Shown piece by piece: positions 1-6,243 of a DNA stretch of 12,282 nt. The notes below the pieces were generated by a model. It was not told the origin of the DNA. It saw only the letters and a list, made by a program, of their open reading frames with translations, and did no database searches. Source of the DNA: Clostridia bacterium (GTDB lineage: Bacteria; Bacillota; Clostridia; Peptostreptococcales; Anaerovoracaceae); NCBI GenBank assembly GCA_024403005.1, contig JAKSSQ010000035.1, positions 1-12,282 on the forward strand. Direction: 5' to 3'. The position numbers and the translations under genes were made by a program. Every line of letters starts with the position of its first letter. The first letter of the stretch is position 1.

Positions 1-9
1 TCTTTGTCA

Positions 10-40
10 AAAAACGCGTTGCATAAAGCAGCGCGTTTTT
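10..40 (+). terminator. Intrinsic terminator of an upstream gene outside the window
   Basis: An inverted repeat pairs AAAAACGCG (10-18) with CGCGTTTTT (32-40). The stem extends inward through a T-G wobble and three more pairs to a 5-nt loop (23-27). A T-rich tract follows. The A/T flanks make it potentially bidirectional. No coding end is visible in the first nine bases, so the gene it serves cannot be named. Confidence 0.75.
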
Positions 41-48
41 ATTTTCCC

Positions 49-78
49 TTCTTATATTTCCCGATAATATGTTATAAT
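49..78 (+). promoter_or_regulatory. Probable sigma-A promoter of the tmk-holB-ricT-trmN6 operon
   Basis: A perfect -10 TATAAT lies at 73-78. The best -35 is the weak TTCTTA at 49-54, with an 18-bp spacer. Transcription would start near 85, leaving a leader of about 23 nt before the ATG at 108. Position just after a terminator supports it. The -10 is convincing and the -35 is not. Confidence 0.55.
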
Positions 79-107
79 AATGTGATTTAGTATGTTCGGA
101 GGAAAGT

Positions 108-323
108 ATGACCATAACTATAGCAAAATATCTGCTTTGGGCTTTGCTCTGCGTGCCTATTGTATTTTTAGGCATTTTCCTGTGCTGGAATTTAATTGAA
201 ACCGTATGGCTTCAGTTAAAACAAAAATCCGACAAGAAGAACGAGAAACTCAGAAGAGAACAGAGACGCCAGGAGTTCGAAGACGAGTACTACAGAACTC
301 ATAACGGCGGATACGATTTATAA
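108..323 (+). CDS. Small single-pass membrane protein, unknown function (71 aa)
   Basis: I do not recognise this protein. It has one hydrophobic segment at about residues 7-31 (start YLLWALL, then VPIVFLGIFLCW). A strongly charged tail of about 40 residues follows, rich in Lys, Arg and Glu and probably helical, ending in aromatic and Gly residues. The positive charge after the membrane segment suggests the tail is cytoplasmic. The start is well supported by GGAGGAAAG at 98-106, two bases before the ATG. It is the first gene of the operon, 28 nt ahead of tmk. The Bacillus dnaX-abrB region has other small genes near this point, but this is not one of those I can recognise. Gene reality is likely; function is unknown. 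Confidence 0.72.
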   Translation: MTITIAKYLLWALLCVPIVFLGIFLCWNLIETVWLQLKQKSDKKNEKLRREQRRQEFEDEYYRTHNGGYDL

Positions 324-351
324 CTGTTACAAATAACGATTGGATAAATAT

Positions 352-984
352 ATGAACGGTATTTTTATAAGCTTTGAAGGTCCCGACGGAAGCGGTAAGA
401 CAACTCAGATTAACAGACTGAAGGACTACCTTACAGCTAAGGGCTGCAAAGTTATAGTTACAAGAGAACCGGGCGGCACGCCTATTTCTGAAAAGATCAG
501 AACCATACTGCTGGATCCTGAAAATAAAGAGATGCATGGGGTCACAGAGGCACTGCTTTACGCAGCATCAAGAGCCCAGCATGTAGCAGAAAAGATTAAG
601 CCGGCTCTGGCCGAAGGCTGCATCGTTCTCTGCGACAGATTCATGGATTCTTCCATCGCTTACCAGGGCTACGCAAGAAAGCTTGGAGACGACATAAGAA
701 TCATAAACGAATTCGCAGTTCAGGGATTCATGCCGGACATTACATTCTTTATGAACCTCAAAGCGTCCGAAGGCATCGCAAGAGTAGATGCTCAGGGCAG
801 CAGAGACCGCCTGGAGCAGGAAGCAATGGATTTCCACAACGCAGTTTACGACGGATACATTGCGCTCAGCGAGATTTATAAAGACAGATTTGTTAATATT
901 GACGCTTCCAGAAGCATCGAAGAAATTTCAGCAGATATCATAGCAAAGTACGAGGAATATGTCCTTTCGAGAGAAAACCGCTAA
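352..984 (+). CDS. tmk: Thymidylate kinase (dTMP kinase)
   Basis: Tmk phosphorylates dTMP to dTDP with ATP, an essential cytoplasmic step of dTTP synthesis. The 210-aa protein shows the P-loop GPDGSGKT (residues 10-17), the TREPGG motif (37-42), the nucleotide-kinase DR pair in CDRFMDSSIAYQG (95-96), and a LID with arginines in SRDRLEQE (150-157). Lack of a basic residue in the P-loop, with arginines in the LID, fits the bacterial type II class. I chose the ATG at 352 because the protein then begins MNGIFISFEG, as in other Tmks; an in-frame TTG at 340 would add four residues. Neither start has a clear Shine-Dalgarno, so translation may be coupled to the upstream gene. The 3' end overlaps holB by 26 bp. 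Confidence 0.96.
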   Translation: MNGIFISFEGPDGSGKTTQINRLKDYLTAKGCKVIVTREPGGTPISEKIRTILLDPENKEMHGVTEALLYAASRAQHVAEKIKPALAEGCIVLCDRFMDSSIAYQGYARKLGDDIRIINEFAVQGFMPDITFFMNLKASEGIARVDAQGSRDRLEQEAMDFHNAVYDGYIALSEIYKDRFVNIDASRSIEEISADIIAKYEEYVLSRENR

Positions 985-1837
985 CAAGTTAATATACGGA
1001 CAGCTTTCGGCAATGCTGCAGGCAAATAAGCTCACCCACGCATTTCTCTTCGTTGGCGGAGCGAAAAGCCGCCTGGAAATGGGTATGGAGCTTGCAAAGG
1101 CGATACTTTGCAGCAGGTCTTCCGAAGGGGATTCCTGCGGAATGTGCACTTCCTGCAGAAAGTTCGACCACGGCAACCAGGAAGACTTCCTCTTTATGAA
1201 TCTGGAATCTTCCCCGGGTTCTGCCACCACGCAGATTGGCGTGGAAGCGGTGGAATTCATCCAGGAACAGCTCAAGCTTAAGCCCTACGGCGAGCGTCAT
1301 GTGGTAGTTCTGGACGAAGCGCACCTCTTAAACGTGCAGGCCCAGAACAAGCTGCTTAAAACTCTGGAAGAACCTTCCGGCGACTCCGTAATAATTCTGC
1401 TCTCCGAAAGAAAAGAAGCCATGCTTCCGACGGTTTTATCCAGATGCAGCATCTATTTCCTGGAAGATGAACCAATAGATGCGAGCAGCGAAATCCTGGC
1501 TGCAGCTGCAGAATTTGCTCAGCTTTGCATCGCAGGAGCTCCTTTTTATAAGAAAAAAGAGTGCCTGAAGCCAATTCTGGATGAAAAGGACGGTATCAAG
1601 GACAATGCCCTTGCTTTTGTTGCTGCACTGGAGGTTATCCTCAGAGATGCAGCAGTCTGCCCGCGCAGCGCAGAAATAAAGCCTATGAGCGCAGTAAGCC
1701 CGGCCGCCGTTAAACTCGATAACATAGATTTTGAAAAACTTAAAAAAGCAGTTCTTGCTTCAGAAGAAGCATCCCGCTGCCTTAAATTAGGATATAAAAC
1801 AGGATACACGCTTAAAAAGCTGTGCCTGAGCATATAG
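959..1837 (+). CDS. holB: DNA polymerase III delta' subunit (clamp loader)
   Basis: HolB is a stator-like AAA+ subunit of the clamp loader that places the beta sliding clamp on primed DNA. The 292-aa product starts MSFREKTANKLIYGQ and continues THAFLFVGG. The Walker A region is degenerate (GGAKSRLEMG, about 33-42), as usual in delta', so it probably does not hydrolyse ATP. A four-Cys zinc module is present (C51, C60, C63, C66). VVVLDEAH (115-122) is the Walker B-like strand, followed by KLLKTLEEP, and SRC (161-163) is the clamp-loader signature. The start overlaps the end of tmk by 26 bp, with GAGG at 952-955 only 3 nt away; the overlap suggests translational coupling. The C-terminal third is poorly conserved, as in the family. 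It could be mistaken for DnaX, but it is too short. Confidence 0.93.
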   Translation: MSFREKTANKLIYGQLSAMLQANKLTHAFLFVGGAKSRLEMGMELAKAILCSRSSEGDSCGMCTSCRKFDHGNQEDFLFMNLESSPGSATTQIGVEAVEFIQEQLKLKPYGERHVVVLDEAHLLNVQAQNKLLKTLEEPSGDSVIILLSERKEAMLPTVLSRCSIYFLEDEPIDASSEILAAAAEFAQLCIAGAPFYKKKECLKPILDEKDGIKDNALAFVAALEVILRDAAVCPRSAEIKPMSAVSPAAVKLDNIDFEKLKKAVLASEEASRCLKLGYKTGYTLKKLCLSI

Positions 1838-1852
1838 ATTCAGGAGGATATT

Positions 1853-2821
1853 ATGATTAAAGTTGCAGGCGTACGTTTTAAGTCCGCCGGTAAAGTATAT
1901 TTTTTTGACCCGGGTGATATGGAGTTAATCTGCGGCGACAACGTAATCGTTGAAACCGCAAGAGGCATTGAATTCGGTACTATTTCCGCAGATATTACAG
2001 AAGTAGATGAATCCGAAATCGTTGCACCCTTAAAGCCCATTATCCGCAAGGCAAACGACCAGGACGTCGTACGCCACGAAGAAAACCTTAAGAAGAAGGA
2101 AAGATCCCTCGCTCTCTGCCAGGAAAAGATCGACAAGCACGGTCTGGAAATGAAGCTTGTAGATGTTGAATACACCTTCGACAATACAAAGATTATCTTC
2201 TACTTTACTGCAGACGGCAGAGTAGATTTCCGCGAACTGGTTAAGGATCTGGCCGGAGTGTTCAAGATGAGAATCGAACTTCGTCAGATCGGTGTCCGCG
2301 ACGAAACAAAGATGATGGGCGGAATCGGTTCCTGCGGCAGAGACCTGTGCTGCCACGCATGGCTGCCCGATTTCGAACCGGTTTCCATTAAGATGGCCAA
2401 GGTTCAGAACCTTTCCTTAAACCCCGTAAAGATTTCCGGCATCTGCGGCAGACTCATGTGCTGCCTGCAGTACGAAAACGACACATACATTGAGCTCAGA
2501 AAGGGCATGCCCGAAGTCGGTGAACGAATCATAACAAGAGACGGCAAGGCAGTTGTAGCAGATGTAAACATCTTCGATAATAAGATTAAAACCAGACTGG
2601 TTCTCGAAGAAAAGGACGGCGACAAGCCCGAAAAGCTCTCCACAGATTATTACATCTACGGAAAAGAAGAGATTAAGAGAAGCGAAAAGAGACGCCCCGA
2701 TAGCGGCTGCGGCAAGAAGGGTAAGTGCGGCAAGAAGGGCTGCCACGGCATGAACATCGTCGACGCAGATTTAACAAATCTGTCCGAAGAAGAGCTTGCT
2801 AAGCTTGCAGAACTGGTATAG
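1853..2821 (+). CDS. ricT: PSP1-domain protein RicT/YaaT (Ric complex, RNase Y partner)
   Basis: This 322-aa protein belongs to the PSP1/YaaT family. In Bacillus subtilis, RicT works with RicA and RicF in an iron-sulfur-bearing complex that promotes mRNA processing by RNase Y and affects sporulation and competence. The diagnostic core runs from GGIGSCGRDLCC (156-167), through FEPVSIKMAKVQNLSLNP, to SGICGRLMCCLQYEND (195-210). The core cysteines are C161, C166, C167, C198, C203 and C204, all in family positions. A further cluster, C286, C292 and C297 with H298, sits in a Gly/Lys-rich tail that I do not regard as standard. AGGAGGA (1842-1848) precedes the ATG, 15 nt after holB. Family assignment is firm; the role in RNase Y control here is inferred from B. 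subtilis. Confidence 0.92.
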   Translation: MIKVAGVRFKSAGKVYFFDPGDMELICGDNVIVETARGIEFGTISADITEVDESEIVAPLKPIIRKANDQDVVRHEENLKKKERSLALCQEKIDKHGLEMKLVDVEYTFDNTKIIFYFTADGRVDFRELVKDLAGVFKMRIELRQIGVRDETKMMGGIGSCGRDLCCHAWLPDFEPVSIKMAKVQNLSLNPVKISGICGRLMCCLQYENDTYIELRKGMPEVGERIITRDGKAVVADVNIFDNKIKTRLVLEEKDGDKPEKLSTDYYIYGKEEIKRSEKRRPDSGCGKKGKCGKKGCHGMNIVDADLTNLSEEELAKLAELV

Positions 2822-2822
2822 T

Positions 2823-3545
2823 ATGGCTATTCGAACCGACGATACAGGCTTTAAAGGTTATAAACTGCTGCAGGATACGGATGCTTTCTGCTACGGTGTG
2901 GATGCGGTGCTTCTGGCGGATTACAGCCGCGCAGAAGAAACGGAGCGCGTTCTGGACCTGGGAAGCGGCAACGGAGCAGTGCCCATAGTGCTCATGGGCA
3001 AGTTCAATCCGGCTTCCGTTACAGGCATAGAAGTTCAGCCTGCAATGGCAGAGCTTGCAGCGAAGAGTGCAGAGCTCAACGGCCTTTCGGACCGCGTAAA
3101 ATTCATCTGCGGCGATGTAAAGGATATAAGAAATCTGGTGGAAGGCGGAAGCTTTGATGTGGTCACCTGCAACCCGCCATATTTCGAATCGGGCAGGGGC
3201 CCTGCTTCCAGCGCAAGCGCTGCGTTTGTTGCAAGGCATGAAACCACTGCAAAGCTCATGGACTTTGTAAGCGCTGCAGCTTATGCACTCAGAAGAGGCG
3301 GAAGATTCGTATTGGTTCACAGGCCTTCCAGACTTCCCGACATATTCGATTGCTGCAGAAAATGCGGCCTGGAGCCCAAAAAACTCCGCATGGTGGCCCC
3401 AAAAGGCGGGGAAAGTGCAAATATAGTGCTTGTTTCCTGCGTTAAGGGCGGAGGCAAGGAATTGAAGATCGATCCGCAGCTTTCCGTGCATACTCAGGAC
3501 GGCGGCTATACGGAAGAAATCGAAAGAATTTACGAAAGAATTTAA
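2823..3545 (+). CDS. trmN6: tRNA1(Val) A37 N6-methyltransferase TrmN6-like (YabB)
   Basis: This is a 240-aa class I SAM-dependent methyltransferase. The N-terminus has the family pattern YKLLQDTDAFCYGVDAVLL (13-31). Motif I is VLDLGSGNG (43-51), which binds SAM. Motif IV is NPPY (117-120), typical of N6-adenine methyltransferases and TrmN6/YfiC. In E. coli, YfiC methylates A37 of tRNA1(Val); the tRNA substrate here is inferred. I start at the ATG at 2823, one base after the ricT stop, because the protein then begins as in homologues; an in-frame TTG at 2796 would add nine residues inside ricT. No strong Shine-Dalgarno is seen, so translation is probably coupled to ricT. It is the last gene of the operon. 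The homologue yabB occupies the same position in Bacillus. Confidence 0.88.
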   Translation: MAIRTDDTGFKGYKLLQDTDAFCYGVDAVLLADYSRAEETERVLDLGSGNGAVPIVLMGKFNPASVTGIEVQPAMAELAAKSAELNGLSDRVKFICGDVKDIRNLVEGGSFDVVTCNPPYFESGRGPASSASAAFVARHETTAKLMDFVSAAAYALRRGGRFVLVHRPSRLPDIFDCCRKCGLEPKKLRMVAPKGGESANIVLVSCVKGGGKELKIDPQLSVHTQDGGYTEEIERIYERI

Positions 3546-3592
3546 ATTTATGCCGGGAATTAAGCCAGACGAGCCACAATAATAAGCAAAAC

Positions 3593-3620
3593 AAAACCTC
3601 AGGCGTAAACCTGAGGTTTT
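3593..3620. terminator. Bidirectional terminator between trmN6 and murA
   Basis: A perfect 11-bp stem pairs AAAACCTCAGG (3593-3603) with CCTGAGGTTTT (3610-3620) around a CGTAAA loop. The A-run on one side and T-run on the other give a U-tail in both directions, which suits the convergent genes. It starts 47 nt after trmN6 and lies 17 nt beyond the murA stop. Confidence 0.9.
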
Positions 3621-3637
3621 TACTGTCTATATAACTT

Positions 3638-4906
3638 TTAGTCTTCTACGCGTTCAATCTTTGCACCCAGAGCCTTTAACTTGTCCTGGAAGTCTTCGTA
3701 TCCTCTTTCTACGTGGTAGATTTCGGAAACTTCAGTGTGGCCTTTAGCTACGAGACCTGCCAGCACCAGAGCTGCACCGGCTCTTAAGTCTGTGGAGACT
3801 ACCTGAGCACCGGTAAGGGGGTTCTGGTTTCCGGGAATAATGGCCTTGCGGCCTTCTACGCGGATGTTAGCACCCAGTCTGGTGAGTTCTGCAGCGTGCA
3901 TGAATCTGTTTTCGAAAACTGTTTCGATTACCTGGCTTGTGCCATCTACAGTGGTAAGCAGGGCCATGAAGAGGGCCTGCATGTCTGTGGGGAAGCCGGG
4001 GTAGGGCAGAGTGTTGATATCTGTAGCTACCAGATCGTTGATGTCGCCTCTTACTCTTAAACCTTCCACTTCGTCGTTAACAATTGCTCCGCATTCCATG
4101 AGCTTTGCAATAACGGGTCTAACGTGGTCGGGGATGCTGTTCTTAATTAAAATATCGCCTCTGGAAATTGCTGCGGCAATCATGAATGTACCGGTTTCAA
4201 TTCTGTCGGGGATAACAGTATGTCTTGCACCGTGGAGTTTTTCAACGCCTTCGATACGGATGGTATCTGTGCCTGCACCCTTGATCTTTGCACCCATCTT
4301 TGTAAGGAAGTTTGCAAGATCTACGATTTCGGGTTCTTCTGCAGCGTTTTCGATGGTTGTTACGCCTGCGGAGAGGGTAGCTGCCATCATTACGTTTTCT
4401 GTAGCGCCTACGCTGGGGAAGTCCAGGTATACCAGGTTGCCCTTAAGTCCGTTTGCAGCAGAAGCTTCCACTGTGGTGTCGTCCATAAGGATTCTTGCGC
4501 CCATAAGCTTAAGACCCTTGTTGTGCAGGTCGATGGGGCGGCTTCCGATGGAGCAGCCTCCGGGAAGATCGATAACTGCCTTGCCTGTTCTTGCAAGCAG
4601 CGGACCCATAACGAAGATGGAAGCTCTCATGAGCTTAACCAGTTCGTGGGGTACTACAGAAGTGGTAATTCCGTTATTTATTACTGTAACCGTGTGCTCA
4701 TCCCAGTTTTCGATAACTTCAAGACCGAGAGATCTGAGAATACGGCACATTACGTCTACATCTAGAAGATTCGGAACGTCGCTGATTTCGCATTCACCTT
4801 CCATAAGGATAGTTGCTGCGAGGATGGGAAGTACTGCGTTTTTGCTTCCGCTTATAACTACTTCTCCGCGAAGCGGGCCCGAATAATCAATTACATATTT
4901 AGCCAA
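3638..4906 (-). CDS. murA: UDP-N-acetylglucosamine 1-carboxyvinyltransferase MurA
   Basis: MurA transfers enolpyruvate from PEP to UDP-GlcNAc, the first committed step of peptidoglycan synthesis, in the cytoplasm. The 422-aa protein has the two-domain EPT fold signatures: ISGSKNAVLPILAA with K22 and N23, the flexible loop LPGGCSIGSRPIDLH with active-site Cys118, and PGFPTDMQA carrying the catalytic-base Asp. Cys at 118 predicts fosfomycin sensitivity, since naturally resistant forms carry Asp there. I start at a TTG because GGAGGT (4918-4913) lies 6 nt before it, and this start gives the family numbering K22/N23. A longer reading from the ATG at 4924 would place the Shine-Dalgarno inside the gene. 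Its own promoter and the flanking terminator suggest a single-gene unit. Whether it is the MurAA or MurAB-type paralogue cannot be decided here. Confidence 0.95.
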   Translation of the reverse strand: MAKYVIDYSGPLRGEVVISGSKNAVLPILAATILMEGECEISDVPNLLDVDVMCRILRSLGLEVIENWDEHTVTVINNGITTSVVPHELVKLMRASIFVMGPLLARTGKAVIDLPGGCSIGSRPIDLHNKGLKLMGARILMDDTTVEASAANGLKGNLVYLDFPSVGATENVMMAATLSAGVTTIENAAEEPEIVDLANFLTKMGAKIKGAGTDTIRIEGVEKLHGARHTVIPDRIETGTFMIAAAISRGDILIKNSIPDHVRPVIAKLMECGAIVNDEVEGLRVRGDINDLVATDINTLPYPGFPTDMQALFMALLTTVDGTSQVIETVFENRFMHAAELTRLGANIRVEGRKAIIPGNQNPLTGAQVVSTDLRAGAALVLAGLVAKGHTEVSEIYHVERGYEDFQDKLKALGAKIERVED

Positions 4907-4912
4907 AATATA

Positions 4913-4918
4913 ACCTCC
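4913..4918 (-). promoter_or_regulatory. Ribosome binding site that fixes a TTG start for murA
   Basis: The minus strand reads GGAGGT, then six bases (TATATT), then TTG at 4906-4904. The next upstream in-frame ATG (4924-4922) has no Shine-Dalgarno ahead of it and would put this site at codons 3-4. Spacing and sequence are both near optimal for the TTG. Confidence 0.85.
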
Positions 4919-4946
4919 GGACATATTTACATAAAAGTCCTTTTTA

Positions 4947-4975
4947 ATTATACAAAATTAATGTACTAAAAACAA
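4947..4975 (-). promoter_or_regulatory. Sigma-A promoter of murA
   Basis: On the minus strand, TTGTTT (4975-4970) and a perfect TATAAT (4952-4947) are separated by 17 bp. The start would lie near 4940, giving a leader of about 34 nt before the TTG start. The -35 matches consensus only in TTG. Confidence 0.65.
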
Positions 4976-4978
4976 TAC

Positions 4979-5007
4979 TTGTATAAAAATGTGAAAAAGG
5001 GTAGTAT
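4979..5007 (+). promoter_or_regulatory. Weak candidate promoter for the 107-aa membrane protein
   Basis: TTGTAT (4979-4984) and TAGTAT (5002-5007) are 17 bp apart, with TATATT overlapping at 5005-5010. Both boxes are imperfect. The -35 lies three bases from the murA -35 on the other strand, so the two promoters would be back to back and might compete. Confidence 0.3.
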
Positions 5008-5032
5008 ATTTAATATCAAAATGGAGGTTTTT

Positions 5033-5356
5033 ATGGTTCTCACAATATCAGTAAAAGAGCTTCTCATCCTCGGCATCCTCGCCCTGGTTATAATAGCTTT
5101 AATATATTTAATTGTTATCCTCGCAAAACTGGTTCCCAGCATGAAGTCCCTGCAGAAGATCATGGAAAACACAGAGGTGATAACCAATCAGGCGAAGGAC
5201 AGCGTAGACAGCGTTTCCGGAATAGTTTCCAACCTTTCCGAATCCATCTCCGACATCAACGAAGTTGTGTCCGGCAATAAAAACGGTATAAAAGCTGCCA
5301 CAAACCTGGTAAATGCCGTTGCAGGGCTGGTTGGCCTCACAAAAGACAAGAAATAA
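5033..5356 (+). CDS. Small membrane-anchored coiled-coil protein (107 aa, DUF948-like)
   Basis: The start at ATG 5033 is set by GGAGG (5023-5027) with a five-T spacer; a TTG further upstream (4979) would lie in the promoter. One long hydrophobic segment (about residues 9-33: LLILGILALVIIALIYLIVI) is followed by an amphipathic Ser/Asn/Val-rich stretch with heptad-like spacing (about 38-80). A hydrophobic Ala/Val/Gly patch (NLVNAVAGLVGL) and a short Lys tail end the protein. The layout resembles the DUF948 group of small general-stress-like membrane proteins, but I see no diagnostic motif and call this only a resemblance. The gene is divergent from murA, which hints at, but does not show, an envelope role. 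No terminator is seen before the abrB promoter. Confidence 0.7.
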   Translation: MVLTISVKELLILGILALVIIALIYLIVILAKLVPSMKSLQKIMENTEVITNQAKDSVDSVSGIVSNLSESISDINEVVSGNKNGIKAATNLVNAVAGLVGLTKDKK

Positions 5357-5380
5357 TTTATTTGTCTGTAGTTTACACTC

Positions 5381-5408
5381 TTGACAAATTTTAGAATTTA
5401 AGTATAAT
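5381..5408 (+). promoter_or_regulatory. Consensus sigma-A promoter of the abrB-like gene
   Basis: TTGACA (5381-5386) and TATAAT (5403-5408) are both perfect matches, with a 16-bp spacer. Initiation near 5415 gives a leader of about 40 nt. It is the best-matching promoter in the window, so the gene is probably well expressed unless repressed. Confidence 0.9.
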
Positions 5409-5454
5409 CGTGTTACTGTAAATATTTTGTAAATCAGTAAGGAAAAACAAAACC

Positions 5455-5697
5455 ATGAAAGCAACAGGAATCGTTAGAAAACTGGACCAGCTGGGAAGAA
5501 TCGTTATTCCCATGGAACTCAGAAGTACATTCGATCTTAAAGAAAGAGATCCAATCGAAATTTTCGTAGAAGGAGACGACATTATCCTTCGCAAGTATCA
5601 TCCGGCATGCATTTTCTGCGGCGATGCAACAGAAATCGTACAGTTCGAAGGTAAGAACGTATGCAAGAAGTGCCTGTCCAAGATGAAGGAACTTTAA
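5455..5697 (+). CDS. abrB: AbrB/SpoVT-family transition-state regulator with C-terminal zinc ribbon
   Basis: This 80-aa protein is a probable DNA-binding regulator. Residues 1-48 form the swapped-hairpin AbrB domain (KATGIVRKLDQLGRIVIP, then ELR and RDPIEIFVEGDDIILRKY), close to B. subtilis AbrB. Instead of the Bacillus C-terminal multimerisation region it has two CxxC pairs (C52, C55, C70, C73) that look like a small zinc-binding ribbon. This form is common in Clostridia. In Bacillus, AbrB represses post-exponential genes and sits at the end of the tmk-holB-yaaT cluster, which fits the position here. The start is the ATG at 5455 with a modest AAGGA at 5439-5443 and a long 11-nt spacer. Targets cannot be inferred. 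Autoregulation is common in the family but no operator is evident. Confidence 0.9.
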   Translation: MKATGIVRKLDQLGRIVIPMELRSTFDLKERDPIEIFVEGDDIILRKYHPACIFCGDATEIVQFEGKNVCKKCLSKMKEL

Positions 5698-5706
5698 AAT
5701 GCATAT

Positions 5707-5738
5707 AAAAGAGCGAGTCATGCGGCGCGCTCTTTTTT
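5707..5738 (+). terminator. Terminator after the abrB-like gene
   Basis: AAAAGAGCG (5707-5715) pairs with CGCTCTTTT (5728-5736) around a 12-nt loop, and the T-run continues to 5738. It begins 10 nt after the abrB stop. The loop is rather large, so some read-through to the next gene is possible. Confidence 0.8.
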
Positions 5739-5779
5739 ATTTTTAAACTGGTTTGAACCAATCAGAAGGGAGACTGGTT

Positions 5780-6178
5780 ATGGAAAACATGATTGAACTT
5801 TTTAAGGACTGGGGCCACGAAAACAGCGGATACTGGGAAGCTGAAATAGATATTATTCCCGGAGACGAAAACGACGTATATTTTTATGCCATGCAGAAAA
5901 TTCCCCATGCCGGCACAGATAGATCGGGTTTTCGTGAAGAAATTGAATCCTATGGCTCCAGATTCAGAATAGCCGAGTTTCTGGAAAAACTGGAGGAAGA
6001 GCTGGCAAGCAATAATGGCAGCCGCTACGTTTCTGTAGGAAATTACTACAATGACGTTCCGTACGTGAGTTTTCGCATAGAAGACGGCTGGATTACGCAG
6101 ATGACAGTCCGCAAGGTTTCTGTGGAAGTAGAAATTGAAGCAGAGAAACTGTTTGGCAAGATAAGATCGTATAAATAA
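5780..6178 (+). CDS. Hypothetical soluble protein (132 aa), unrecognised family
   Basis: I do not recognise this protein. It has no signal peptide, membrane segment or cysteine. It is acidic (many Glu/Asp), with alternating beta-like stretches (YWEAEIDIIPG, DVYFYAMQKI, PYVSFRIEDGWITQMTVRKVSVEVEIE) around a helical middle (IAEFLEKLEEELAS). It looks like a compact alpha/beta domain. The ATG at 5780 is preferred because AAGGGAG (5766-5772) lies 7 nt ahead; a TTG at 5753 would add nine residues and has no such site. It has no clear promoter of its own and begins 42 nt after the abrB terminator, so it may depend on read-through. It ends at a strong terminator and is convergent with uraA. Codon use is like its neighbours. 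Confidence 0.75.
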   Translation: MENMIELFKDWGHENSGYWEAEIDIIPGDENDVYFYAMQKIPHAGTDRSGFREEIESYGSRFRIAEFLEKLEEELASNNGSRYVSVGNYYNDVPYVSFRIEDGWITQMTVRKVSVEVEIEAEKLFGKIRSYK

Positions 6179-6193
6179 ATTACTGAATGCAGC

Positions 6194-6229
6194 AAAAAGC
6201 CCCGGGCCGAAGGCCCGGGGCGTCTTTTA
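6194..6229. terminator. Strong GC-rich bidirectional terminator between the 132-aa gene and uraA
   Basis: A perfect 10-bp stem pairs GCCCCGGGCC (6199-6208) with GGCCCGGGGC (6212-6221) around a GAA triloop. TCTTTTATT follows on the plus strand, and the A-run at 6194-6198 becomes a U-run on the minus strand. It therefore serves both convergent genes. Confidence 0.93.
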
Positions 6230-6243
6230 TTGGGTCACAGGAA

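Noticed and set aside
340..351. TTG at 340 as the tmk start
   Set aside because: It adds four residues not usual in Tmk and has no Shine-Dalgarno; the ATG at 352 gives the family N-terminus. It cannot be excluded completely.
2799..3491. A 230-codon open frame opposite trmN6
   Set aside because: It covers the real methyltransferase gene with clear motifs and shows no motifs itself.
4011..4886. A 291-codon open frame on the plus strand antisense to murA
   Set aside because: It lies fully within murA on the opposite strand, has no family motifs, and reflects the lack of stop codons opposite a biased coding frame.
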